Below the pieces are notes generated by a model. That model did not search any database, was not told where the DNA came from, and saw only the letters and a program-made list of their open reading frames with translations. A program made the position numbers and the translations under genes. DNA of 64,000 nt from Proliferodiscus dingleyae (lineage: Eukaryota; Ascomycota; Leotiomycetes; Helotiales; Lachnaceae), in NCBI GenBank assembly GCA_003988795.1, contig QYAK01000019.1:372001-436000 (forward strand), written 5' to 3'. Shown here piece after piece: positions 13,001 through 23,998 of this stretch (position 1 is its first letter; each line of letters begins with the position of its first letter).

Positions 13001-13250
13001 GTCTTGAACGACTACGTCTAGTTGATGAGTTCCTGGTTTCGGAGCCCGATTTCCCTCAGTAAGTGTCTGGTTCATTCATCCCACACTCCATGCTAGACTT
13101 TAGCTAACTTGACGCAGCGATATTGTCGATTGGACAAGGTCGGATGGCAATCTATACAAGATTCTTCATGGAGCAATCGATCGCAACTATGACGGCGTAA
13201 ATGAGGATGCAAGCCATCCCAATATGGCCCCTTTCAATATGCCTGCTTAA
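10001..13250 (+). CDS. protein kinase with C-terminal von Willebrand factor A domain
   Basis: Six exons: 10001-10543, 10594-10910, 10956-11131, 11183-12489, 12544-13058 and 13118-13250; about 996 residues. The first ATG is 10001. Residues 1-155 are an uncharacterised helical N-terminus. The kinase domain follows: glycine-rich loop VGKGSSADIFK (158-168), ATP lysine in YALKTF (Lys189), catalytic loop WHQDIKPANIL (Asp291, Lys293, Asn296), magnesium motif DLG (Asp318) in place of DFG, and APPE (346-349). All core catalytic residues are present, so it should be active; HQD replaces HRD. Residues about 460-750 are low-complexity and Ser/Thr/Pro-rich. The last 215 residues are a vWA domain: strand VIII followed by the metal site DDSES (786-790), GHTDMSL, and VYIFTDAIW. 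vWA domains bind partners through a metal ion, so this one may recruit substrates. No membrane segment is seen. The fourth intron (54 bp) is in frame and stop-free, so retention would add 18 residues just before the vWA domain. Confidence 0.88.
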
Positions 13251-14740
13251 GTCATGATGGTCTGCTTGTGTAACATGTGTTGAAAGCCTTGACATTCATC
13301 AGATATTGATGGTATATGCCTGTGTGCCCGCGTTGCCACAGAATATCTAGGTAAAAGGAACCCCTTCATATGCAAAACGCGAGCTTACTGATGCTGTGAT
13401 GGTAGGAGAAGGGAAGAATGTGCTGGCTAGAGGAGCGAGTCTATAATAGACATCATGATACCTTTGCTTCTGCTCGCTGATGCTTTCCAAACTGCGAAAA
13501 TGTCATGGTCAGATCCTTGCAATAAACCCGGCCAGGTAACTATTTCCAAGGCTTTTTTTTTTATAAAAATGATGTCCATCACCTTGACCTGTGTATTGCC
13601 CCCCTCAATACCGAACTAGGTAATGCACATAGCAGCAGCCAATGAAATAATGCAAATCAGCTACCCGGTAAACTGGCAAGACCAGGAGAGAGACTGATAG
13701 CAATGGCTCAAGTATGTCCACCGACGGGCATGTTCTCCTCCGCGATTGAGGGATCTCTCCAAATGTATGACAGTCAGACTCGGGGGTGGCGGCTCGAATA
13801 GCTGAAAGGGTGATTTCTGATCTGGAATCGTCTAGAGGATTATTGGTTCGAGAGCGAGCCATGACTTTGGCTCATACAAGTTATAATCACTGCAGAGCTT
13901 GGCAATAGTTGGAAGCATTGGTGAGGGATATTTTTAGCTAATATTAGCAACAATTGCGGCAGGATGCGACCATATATGCGTTTGATGCCACTTCACTATG
14001 ATCTAAGACATTCCATTCAGCTTAAAGAACATATTAGATACTTCATCACAATCATAAAGGATAGATGGGAGGCATCAGAATGAAATAAGACTGATGATTA
14101 GTGATTGGCTGGATAGTTTCCACGACTGGACATCTCACCTCAACTTGCGGGAAGCTAGAGTCAAAAACAGGGTAGATAATCTGATATTCGATAACACAAA
14201 CAGGCATTACAGCAACATTTCAAAATGAATAACTCAAGGTAGAATGAACCAGAGAATATATGATGATTCTTGACGTTGGCGATCGGTGGTCGTCCTGGCG
14301 TATCCAGATGGTGAGTGGTCAGCTCCCTCACACTAAAATATGCACAACAATCCACCAGCGACGGATGACTCGTCACCCCGCGCAACCATTTACCCTGTCC
14401 TACATCCCAGGTGCAAGTTCCTTGTTGCTGTCGGCTTTCAAGAACGAAGTCGAATATCAAAAGCTTCACTCTTTGCTCAGGTTTTCCTTCGGATCGCTTA
14501 TTATTTACAGTACAAAAGGGGCCTGTCGTCCGGCCGACCCCGCCTTATCGATAAGCTTGTTTACTTCACCAGCAATCGACCGCAGATCCTTCGACGGAAC
14601 CAATTTTTTTCGCAAACGAGCATTCCACGGCTAGATACCCTTACGATACACTCTCCCTACAATTGAAATATTCCCTCGAGGAGGGCAATTAGATTCTAAC
14701 AATCGAGCTGCCCCTCGAGGGCCAGCCCACATCAGCCACA
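13251..14740. other. intergenic region
   Basis: This lies between the 3' end of the kinase-vWA gene and the start of the cytochrome b561 gene, both on the plus strand. It contains a T-rich run near 13550-13564 and otherwise mixed sequence. Frames of 85-124 codons near 13605-13862 and 14260-14666 overlap one another on both strands and resemble no family. The last few hundred bases are probably promoter and 5' UTR of the downstream gene. Confidence 0.5.
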
Positions 14741-17250
14741 ATGACCGACAACTTATCTCCGGCCGGGAGCAGTTCATATTCTTCGAATACAATGTATGTA
14801 GGAGATGGGACGTGGGATGCAACAAGGAATGATTTCTTATTACCGAATTTGGTGGGGCTGAATTTCGATACGATGAGATACAATGGTATGTTGAAACCTA
14901 CAGCGCTTCCAAAACAAAGACACGATATTCATTGTAAACAGGAATGGGAAATCGATTTGCCGCCATGACGGGCTACCATTCTCTAATACGAGCGCATGGA
15001 GTCATCGGCGCCCTCACATTTCTTTTTATTGTACCGGCTGCGATCTTTATGGCGCGATTCTACATGCGGAACCCGTTCTGGGCTTTACGATGGCATATTT
15101 ACCTACAAATTTTGACGGTGCTACTTACGACTGTGGTATTTGTGCTGGGCTGGTTTGCTGTGGGGCCAGAACGAAGTCTAACGAACCCTCATCACGGAAT
15201 TGGTCTCGCCATATATGTACTTGTCTTGGTGCAATTCCTCGGGGGCTGGTGGATACACGGACGCGAGAGAGGCAGGGCCCGGAGGAAGCTGCCGGTCAGA
15301 TTAGTCTTGCATCAATGGCTCGGCCGAGCCGTTGCGTTGTTGGGCATCGCTCAGGTACCCTTAGGAATGACGCTGTATGGCAGTCCTAAGTTTACCTTTA
15401 TTCTGTACACTCTGTGGATGACTTTTCTGCTCGTTCTGTATTTCGTGCTGAATTACAGAGCAATGGCGGAGTTTCCCTTAGGCTTGAGAGAGAGCAGCCA
15501 CGGTGGAACAGTCATTTCAGATCGAAAGCAAAGTCGGTTCGGCGGCTTCCTTCCTTCCCTAGGTGCAGGAATTGGAGCAGCTGCTCTGCTAAGTGGACGA
15601 CGCAATAGAAATCGAAGCAGAAGCAGAAGTAGACGAGAAGAGGTAATCCCAAGTCGGAGAGGCAGCGGAAGCTATGTCGAGGATGAAAAGTATGAGTCCA
15701 GAAGGAAGCCCTCTGGAGCTATGGACAGAGTCTTCAAGGCGGCAGCAGTTGTAGGGGCCGGAGCACTGGCGAAAAGTTGGTGGGACCGTCGACAGAGGAG
15801 AAAGGAAGAAGATGAATACTCTTCTGTGGCCCCTGATACTCCATCACGTCGACACGACCGTCGCTCACGGTACAGCGCTAGCGAATTCAGTGAAGAGAGC
15901 AGGATGGAGCAAGGACGCCCATTGCGTAATAATCCCATATTACCAGGCCCTGGAGATCCAGTTGCAACAGCAGCAGCCCTGAGTGCAGCTGAGGCTAGGC
16001 CTCATACGCCACGACCTCTTCGCTCTCACTCTCATGGTCGACGAACAAGCTATGACTCAGATTCCTACTCAGATTCACTAGATTCACCTTCTCGCCGTCC
16101 GCAATCGAATCATGGAGTTCGCAATGGTATCCTAGCTGGATTGGGAGGAGCATGGCTTGCAAAAAGGTGGAACGATCGTAAGAGCAGGCGGGAGACGGCG
16201 CGTCTAGACAAGATAGAAGCCGAACGAATTGAATCTGAGCGTCTGGCTCGTCACGGACAAGGGCCCCCTGGAGGTCCTCGACTTACCGGAGACGGATTTC
16301 CCTCTCCTGCAAGGAAGCAACACCGACCTCAAGACTCATACGTCTCATCAGACCTTTCATCGATTATTGATGATCCACATATCATAAGACCAGGCGCAAT
16401 TCCACCGGTTCCAGCTAGCTTGGCAGCAGGAGCGGCTGGTGGAGTAGCTGGCGCAACCATAGCACAGTCAAGTTCTCGTCATGATGTTACTCAACCTGCC
16501 TCAATGCCACCAGCGCCTCTAGATCCGCAGGGTGTTTTGCACCACGACTCAGAGAGCGAGACATATATGTCTAGCGGAGGCCATCCTATTCGTCGACCAT
16601 CAGACCGCCGACGCAAACAAGGTGAAAAGGCAGCGGCAGAGGCAGTTGCCGTAGCTGCAGGACTAGCAGCGGAGGAGGAGGCCAGACGGCATCGAAGTAG
16701 AAGTCATGGTGGTGAGCAGTCAGTGAACTCTCCGCCAGTGAGCGTCAAAGTTAAGTTACACGGAGACAAAGATAGGAATGTCACATTACGACGCTTGACA
16801 GAGGAAGAAGCTGCTGCTGAGAGAGAAGCGAGGAGGACATCGCATAGAGAGAGGCGGAGACGGGCCGACAGTCTGAGCAGTCTAAGCGGAACTGATACAG
16901 CCACATCGAATCGGCGGTATCGTAGAGCCGAGAGAGCCGCAGAACGGGCAGCTGAGGGAAGCGTTCCACCACCTCCTGCAATGGCACAATTAAGTCCTCC
17001 AAATCCAGCATTCGCTGGTGGGAGGAAACCAAAAGATAGTGCATACTACAGCGGGCGGCCGGGCGAGTCATCAGCTGTTGGCGGTGGAGGACCAGGTAGC
17101 GTAGGAAGCCCGGGGAGCCATGGGACGTGGAGTGAGATGAGTCCTGGAAGTGGTAGGGGAACGAACCTGAGTGAGGACCCAGCAGAACGGCGGCGGCGGA
17201 GAAGGTTGGAAAGAAATCAGAGGCCAACAGGCACTGTTGATTTCAGTTGA
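14741..17250 (+). CDS. cytochrome b561-domain membrane protein with long Arg/Ser-rich tail
   Basis: Two exons, 14741-14885 and 14942-17250 (56-bp intron, GTATGT...ACAG), about 817 residues. Residues 1-60 are a short N-terminus containing TMYVGDGTWD and NDFLLPNLVGLNF, in place of the DOMON domain found in related proteins. Residues about 60-235 hold five to six hydrophobic segments with His67, His100, His132/133 and His172, the layout of the four haem ligands of cytochrome b561. Such proteins carry electrons across a membrane, classically from ascorbate. The remaining ~580 residues are predicted disordered and very rich in Arg, Ser, Glu and Pro, with RS runs and several Gly/Ala-rich segments, three of them leading into strongly basic stretches. 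A basic stretch ends just before the stop. The haem-domain call is strong; the tail's role is unknown. Its 3' end is 137 bp from the convergent small ORF. Confidence 0.87.
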
Positions 17251-17387
17251 TGAGATGAATGAATGATTACTAGATGTCTATTTTTTGGGTTATTTGCATG
17301 GAGTATGGATTTTGTACAAGTACTTGGACTTGGACTGGCATAGTCTCGAGATAGTCGAGAAGACCATTGAATATTGGACGTTTAGAC

Positions 17388-17720
17388 TTAATTAACGAAA
17401 TAAGTTGTACTACATCTGTTTTTTGTAAGTTTCATCGTGACAATCGGATTGTTGAGGTCTCGATATGCGCTATATAAGTCACCTGCGTGGCTGGGATTGG
17501 GATTGATAGAGAAATGATTAGATTCGAAACGAGACCTAGCTCTATTCGACGTAGTTTCTTTCAAGTTTTGTAAGCTCTCGTCCTGATTACGATAGACTTG
17601 GTCTGTAATTCTATCAACTCCCAACGCCATGTTGAGAGCGTCGATTGCTGGACCAGCGAAGAATAAATATAGACTATGCAGGAGTAACACTGGCAATCCG
17701 ACTTGTTCTTGGAGCTTCAT
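17388..17720 (-). CDS. possible small membrane protein overlapping the EFM4 stop codon
   Basis: A 110-codon ATG-initiated frame on the minus strand. Its ATG shares four bases (ATGA, 17720-17717) with the stop codon of the EFM4-like gene. The protein has one hydrophobic segment near the N-terminus (LPVLLLHSLYLFFAGPAI) followed by a polar, basic region. I do not recognise a family. It could be a second cistron on the EFM4 transcript, a product of its own transcript, or just part of the EFM4 3' UTR. Fungal genes seldom overlap this way on one strand, so confidence is low. Confidence 0.3.
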   Translation of the reverse strand: MKLQEQVGLPVLLLHSLYLFFAGPAIDALNMALGVDRITDQVYRNQDESLQNLKETTSNRARSRFESNHFSINPNPSHAGDLYSAYRDLNNPIVTMKLTKNRCSTTYFVN

Positions 17721-18544
17721 CTTGACGCATTATCTTTTTTGAAACAAACACTACTGACACTCTGCCCCTTCTGCCCTCCAAAACTAAAACTCCTATACAC
17801 CACTTCACCCGCAACAGCCAGATCTTGACCCTCGAACCACCCTCTCAACTCGTCTCCTGTCCAGTTGCAGCTCGTTATGACAAAAATACCACCGTCCTTA
17901 ATCAGCGGCATGACTTTCTCCCTGTAAGCCTCACATATCCTCCTCCCCCTTTCATCTTTCTCCTCACTCAAGCTTATTGCGTCAAAAGTGCCTTTGTCTA
18001 CCACGACGTCCCAACCAAGGCTTTGCTCCTCAGTGAGGATGGCAGCAGGTGAATCGTTCATGATATCCCACCTCCTGATCTCGAGCCCCGCTCCCTTATC
18101 ATCCGATAACCGTTTCGCAAACTCGACGCTCTTCTCGCTGTAATCTACTCCCATTAATCTGCCTTTCCACTTCATGTTGTCTTCATCGTCCTCTCCTTCT
18201 GTTATACCTCGTAATCGTAACAGAAAATGTCCATTACCCGTCCCCAAGTCCAGGAATGCACAGTTCTCCGACGTTATTTCGTTACTTAGGGTCTTCTCTT
18301 CGAGTATCTGTTCTTCTAAGAAAGAAATGACTTTATCCTCGGCATCTGAGTCTGAAAACCAGACGGTTCCAAGATCTGCGGCATCAGAGGTGTGGTTTGC
18401 AAGTTCAGAGGTGTAGAGGTGGTCCCAGCTGGAGTTGATGTTAGTAGCTGCTGGCGGGAGGTAATAGCAGAGTGTGATGAAGATTTACTATTCTTTTGTA
18501 CCCAACTCAGACGGGTCCAGGTGATTTGGCATATTGGATGCCAT
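17717..18544 (-). CDS. efm4: protein-lysine N-methyltransferase EFM4
   Basis: Two exons, 18544-18489 and 18428-17717, joined over a 60-bp intron with a CTACTAAC branch site; 255 residues. The start ATG gives MASNMPNHLDPSELGTKE, and the splice restores the family motif LGTKEYWDHLYTSEL. The S-adenosylmethionine site is clear: FLDLGTGNGHFLL (motif I), an acidic VDYSEKSVEFAK segment, WDIMND, then DKGTFDAISL, which is typical of the EFM4/See1 group. EFM4 in yeast methylates translation elongation factor 1A on a lysine, in the cytosol. Length is close to the yeast protein (somewhat longer). The gene runs head-to-tail with the PP2A subunit gene on the same strand. Confidence 0.9.
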
Positions 18545-18864
18545 GACAGACAGATTTTCAAAAGCTAATATCTGGGTTTGGAGGGGCAGTCGCGGGGTAC
18601 CTTTTTTCTGTCGGGTCGCTGTGGCAGAAATGGGCGGTGAAGGGCCCACCGCAGAAGCGACTTTTAGGGGTCACAGATCGAAGCTGCATGGTATCTTTGA
18701 GAATCACGAAGCTGGAAATGTTTATGTACAGAACTCGTAAGAAAATCTGATGCTGGTGTTCTTTGGTTGCACTCTAGGACGAAAACAAGCAAGCACTTAT
18801 ACCCCAGATATACGAGCATTTTTCTTCCCGGAGTCATCAAAAGCATTGCATTATTACTCTCTCT
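18545..18864. other. short intergenic region upstream of efm4
   Basis: 320 bp between the 3' end of the PP2A scaffold gene and the start of efm4, both on the minus strand. It must contain the terminator of the first and the promoter of the second. No distinct motif was recognised. Confidence 0.5.
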
Positions 18865-21080
18865 CTATGGTTCCGTATTCATAGGCTCCCCAGAAATAGA
18901 CGCGGCAGCAGTTGTCGCGAAATACCTGACGTCGACATCATCGTCCTTTTGTAGCTTCTCCAGATTTGGCAGGATCCTCTCTTGTATCAGGACCTGTCCA
19001 CGAGCAGATGGTGCTGTGGAAGCTCCCGATTTTTCAAGTGAGTAGACGGTACCTTCGTCTGGCAAGCGCTTCAGAACAGAGATCAGTTCGGAGTAGCTCT
19101 TGGCGACGTTGAAGCGGATGTTTGGAATGTCGTCAACGACGAGCTTATCCATCATTGGAAGGATGGATTTTGCGACAACGTCAAGACTGACTACTGGAGC
19201 AAGGGTCTAGAGAAGTTAGTCATTGCGGTAGATGAGTGATAGACGACAGCTTACCGTAATTGCAAAGCAGGTCGTCATTCGGTAGAGGTAATTTGGGTGA
19301 GCGCCCATAGCCATGACTTTAGGGATAATGGCCTCGTTCGCCCATTCTACACCGAATACTTCTGTGAGCTTCTTGAGGTTGTGTGTCGCAGCTTCACGGA
19401 TAGAGAAGACAGTATCGCCCAGCCAGCCCATGCAAAGTGCGGCTAGCTTCTCATCGAAGAATTGGACGCCAAGCTGGCTTGCTAACAGGGGGATGTACTC
19501 GATAATTGCTAATCTGACCCTCCATTGCTTATCTTCGGCAAGCTGAACGATGGCTGGAAGAAGCGACTGTGAAAGGAGCTCAATGCCGATGACTGCTCAT
19601 ATTAGTCATTTTGCTTTTATCAATGCCTCGATAGCATACCTTGATTGACTAATTCGAGTTTTGAGATAATGTGGAGGCGGACGTCAGGAAATTCATCCTT
19701 GAGCATCTGAAGGAACATGGGGAGAAGGTGGTCGATTGTCCTGCGACTTGTTAGCAAGTGAAATTATAATACTTAGGCGTACTTACTCTTGCTTGCCGAG
19801 AATAGGTGCCAGTCCGCTGATTTGGGTACCCAGGGCGGCTCGAACATGCTGGGATGTATCTGAAACCAAGTCCTCCACAGTGGTCATGATATCGTTGAGA
19901 AGAGTCGTTCTGTCGACTAATTTGCAGAAGCCAGGGATTTGGCCAGCAATTGCTGTTCGAACCTCTGCCTCGGTGTCTTTGAGAAGCTTCACGAATGCTG
20001 GGACCAAGTCTCTCGTAACGACCTCATCATCTACAGCCTTGGCAATCTGTCCAGGATCAGTACTTGCACGAAAACGTGATTATCTTTTGGCATACCTTCT
20101 CGAATCTGTCTGCAACCATGTATCGAACCCTCCAACTTTTATCCTCAATTAAACTCCTCAAAGCTGTCAAGAGAACCCCATGACTTGATTGTTGTTCCTT
20201 TGGTACTACTTCCGCAATCGCAATCAAAATCTCCACCGTCAACAACCGCACGCTATCCTGATCATCACCTGCAAGATGCTGGAAAAGGGGTATCATTTCT
20301 TCAACGACAATCGTAGCTGGCATTTCCTTCACAAATTTGGAGAGGTTATTTGCAGATGATCTTCGAACCATAGGAGTCTCATCATGTACAAGAAGTCCGA
20401 ATTGATTTCGAAGCCGCTCTTGCATAGGTGGTGATGCTTTCTTGTATGGGACATTGTAGAGGCCTGTGGCGGAAACTTTCGAGGTGAACCAGTCGGCTTT
20501 TGAGAGGCGGTCCGTTAGAGGAATGAAGTATTCTTCGACTTGCTGTGAAGACAACTCTTCACAGATTTTGTTTAGAGACTCAACGGCCTAATCGTTTCAG
20601 TAAAAGAACCACTGCTTTATGACCTAATAGCCTACCTTCTCACGCACTAAGGGTTCCTCGATTGCCGCAAGGTTCTCCAGAGGCGAAAGCAGAACATGAC
20701 CCCATTCTGGACCACCCACGTATTCAACGAACCCACCCAGCTCTTCACTCAAAGCTGTCAGGACCTCATCTTCATCTTCTACGGACTCTATCGTTATTGG
20801 TCAACACCTGTGGGTATCTTGAATGCTGAACTAGCCTACCATCTAGGAAAGGAATCAATTCATCTCTCGTGCGTTCTGCCCCTAGCGCGAGAGCTATGGT
20901 AGACAGTCTATGTATGGCATTAAGTCGTAGTAGGACATCATCATGCTATTGAGATCATTAACAAGGTCGCGGGCGATGGGGGTGTTATTCGAGCTCTTAT
21001 TGAGCTAGGCGTACCTTTAACTCGTCAATGAGCACGGCTATAGGATAGAGCTCATCAGTCTTGTCTGGGCCGTCTGCCAT
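18865..21080 (-). CDS. tpd3: PP2A scaffold (A) subunit, HEAT-repeat protein
   Basis: Eight exons on the minus strand: 21080-21015, 20945-20840, 20787-20636, 20587-20096, 20046-19787, 19740-19640, 19592-19255 and 19206-18865; 618 residues, close to the expected length. The start reads MADGPDKTDELYPIAVLIDELK. HEAT repeats run the whole length, with recognisable pairs such as DDVLLRLNAIHRLSTIAL, RVRYMVADRFEK, EVRTAIAGQIPGFCKLV and HVRAALGTQISGLAPILG, and WRVRLAIIEYIPLLASQLG. The protein is the scaffold that holds the catalytic and regulatory subunits of protein phosphatase 2A in cytosol and nucleus, and so controls cell cycle and signalling. All introns are 45-65 bp with canonical ends. The 5' end faces the PheRS beta gene across a 668-bp shared promoter region. 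No missing repeat is apparent. Confidence 0.95.
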
Positions 21081-21748
21081 GGTGGATGTATTTATGGAAA
21101 CGTATGTGAGGAGGAGGAGATCGTAAAGAGGTCCAGTTCGCCAGGTCTCAACCTGTCTACCTGGGACTTGGGTGGTGGGTTGATCGCGTGTTGAGCTGCC
21201 GACCCTCGAACAAGACGTCGCTGATCAATGGAGGATGGCCAGGCGGTGTAGCAAACAGTCTCTGAACAAACTGAAAACCAGAGGTTAGTAACATTCTCAT
21301 AAAGATCGAGTACAGCTGCAGCTGCACCAAGCTATGAGGTGGGCGGGGGGTCAAAGTGTAATGAAAGAGCTGCTCTAATAGGACGGCTCAAGATAAATGA
21401 TATGCCAGATCAATTGGACGTACCTGAGCTGCAATAGATGATCAACAGGCGACTATGGGTTGGGATCTGTCTATGCTGGAGGTGAAAATGATGTGTATTG
21501 TGGAAATATAATTTCCTGTTGCTGTTGATCCTGACCGTGATGAGCCTGGAAACAAGACGAGGCCGCACAACGGTGTCCGCGTAAGACCAACAACGCCAAA
21601 CCTTAAGTTTATAATTATTTTGCACCGCAGAGTCACGATTAGTATGATCTGCGCCAACTCAACACAAATTCCACACACAAATTATTCCAGGTCGCAAGAA
21701 GTCTTGGGAGCTGGTAGATAGGTGGTTCGACCGCCTCCCATTGTCAAA
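21081..21748. promoter_or_regulatory. bidirectional promoter region tpd3 / frs1
   Basis: 668 bp between two divergently transcribed housekeeping genes. It must contain both promoters and 5' UTRs. I see short frames on the minus strand (21157-21678) but no coding family. No regulatory motif was confidently assigned. Confidence 0.5.
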
Positions 21749-23693
21749 ATGCCTACCATCAGCGTAGACAAGGCTGAGCTCTACAAAGCTCTGGGGCGGG
21801 AGTGAGTTCCACTGCACTTATACAGGACAACTTCTAACAATATGTATAGATACACCACTGAGGAATTTGAGACATTATGCTTCGAATTTGGCATAGAGCT
21901 GGACGAGGATACTTCAGATCAAGAGCGACCGATCGTCAATGGCAAGCAAGAACCAGCGCAACTGAAGATCGAAATCCCCGCCAATAGATATGACATGCTG
22001 TGTTTCGAAGGCATAGCTCTCATGCTTAATATCTTCCGGGAAAAGTCCCCGTTTCCAAATTACAGACTGGTTACACCAAAAAGTGGAAAGTTGGAGACGA
22101 TAACGGTGCATCCAGATACCCTGAAAGTACGGCCATATGTCTCTGGGGCTGTTCTAAGGAATATCAAGTTCACGCAAGAGAACTATGACTCTTTCATCTC
22201 CTTGCAGGACAAACTACACCAGAATCTTGCGAGACAACGGACGTTGGTTGCTATTGGTACCCATGATCTGGATACAGTCAAGGGACCCTTCACATATGAG
22301 GCGTTACCACCAAAGGATATCAAGTTCGCACCCTTGAATCAGAATAAAGAGATGAACGCAGAGGAGTTGATGCAGTTCTATGAGAAAGACAGACACCTGG
22401 GAAGATACTTGCACATCATCAAAGATAAACCCGTATACCCTGTGATCTACGACTCTCAACGAATAGTCTGCTCAATGCCGCCCATCATCAATGGCGACCA
22501 CTCCAAAATTACCCTCAACACCAACAATGTCTTCATCGAAATGACAGCCACCGACCGCACGAAGCTGGAGATCGTGAACAACATCATCGTAGCCATGTTC
22601 TCCCAGTATTGCTCTGAGCCGTTCACCATTGAGCCAGTCTCAGTCATCTCAAAACACAACTCCGAATCGCGGCAAACACCAGACATCACAGCCCGCAAAG
22701 CGACAGCAGAAGTAGATTACATCAACGCCTGCTGCGGCCTCTCCCTCGCCCCACAAGAAATCTGCGCCCTCCTCACCAAAATGTGCTACAAAGCCACCCC
22801 ATCTAAGACCGACAAAAACATCATAGACGTACTCGTGCCACCCACAAGAGCAGACGTCCTCCACCAGTGCGACATCATGGAAGACGTCGCCATCGCCTAC
22901 GGCTTCAACGCGCTCCCTCGCACCGCACCCTCAAAGGCCTCCACCATAGCACAGCCCCTACCCCTCAACAAGCTCGGCGACATCATTCGCCTCGAAACCG
23001 CCATGGCCGGCTGGTCCGAAGTCATGCCCCTGATCCTCTGCTCGCACGACGAGAACTTCGCCTGGCTCAACCGCAGAGACGACGGCAGCACCGCCGTGCG
23101 CCTGGCCAACCCCAAGACAGCAGAGTACCAGATCGTGCGGACGAGCCTGCTGCCCGGCCTGCTGAAGACGATCCGCGAGAACAAGAAGCACAGCGTGCCC
23201 ATCAAGGTCTTCGAGGTCTCGGACGTGGCGTTCAAGGCTCTCTCGCTGGAGCGCAAGTCGCGGAACGAGCGCCACTTCGCGGCAGCGTATTACTCCAAGA
23301 CGTCGGGCTTCGAGATCGTGCACGGGCTACTGGATCGCGTCATGCTGATGCTGAAGACGGCGTTTGTGACGCGTGAAGAGGGGCTCAAGGGCGCGGGAGC
23401 AGATTTCGAGGTCAGGCAGGATCATACTAAGGCGGATGGGTACTGGATTGAGGAGATTGACGAGGCGACGTTCTTCCAGGGCCACGCGGCTGCTATCTGG
23501 GTCAGGCTGGGTGGAAAGGAGGTACGGGTAGGGGAGTTTGGGATTCTGCATCCCAGCGTGTTAGAGAAGTTTGAGTTGAGGTATGATTGCTTCCCCTTTC
23601 GACTTGTGTATCCCCTACTCTATGAGCGTGGCTAATAGGATGAACAGGTATCCAGTAAGCACTCTAGAGATTAACCTTGAGGTTTTCTTATAG
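21749..23693 (+). CDS. frs1: cytosolic phenylalanyl-tRNA synthetase beta subunit
   Basis: Three exons: 21749-21801, 21850-23580 and 23648-23693; 609 residues. The start is MPTISVDKAELYKALGRE and the first splice gives YTTEEFETLCFEFGIELDED. The last exon encodes the conserved C-terminus YPVSTLEINLEVFL, reached by a 67-bp intron. Family features include EIPANRYDMLCFEGIA, the B3/4 editing region (about 90-270), the B5 domain with TRADVLHQCDIMEDVAIAYG, and the catalytic-like core. The beta subunit pairs with alpha (FRS2) to charge tRNA-Phe in the cytosol; there is no mitochondrial targeting peptide. The 3' half (about 22700-23400) switches to almost exclusively G/C third positions, which creates long shadow frames on both strands. 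Confidence 0.96.
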
Positions 23694-23998
23694 TTGCGAT
23701 ATTGAAGTAGCTGGAGGCCAAAAGTAAAAAGCTCAGACACTTGCCATGTCCATAGACCTGTAGTTTATAAAAAGAAGCATTTATGAACAGATCTACAAGC
23801 TTATACGCTCATGTTTCATACCTCTTGGTGAGAACGGTCCGACTATCTATCTACACACCGGCAGAGCAGCAAGAGCTACGCCGAGCGCCTGCAATGCAAA
23901 TACACTTTCCATAGTCCCATGGCCAAAACGCCATTTGTTTCTCTCAATCCATATTGCCATTCAAACAGTCCTCTCACGCATGTCCACAACTCCAGCAA

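Noticed and set aside
16781..17227. 148-codon minus-strand frame in the b561 tail
   Set aside because: It lies opposite the RS-rich coding region and has the expected biased Ser/Leu/Pro composition.
22867..23376. 169-codon plus-strand frame and two 119-121-codon minus-strand frames inside frs1
   Set aside because: Shadows caused by the GC3-rich block; low-complexity Arg/His/Ala sequence with no family match, while the frs1 frame is clearly real.
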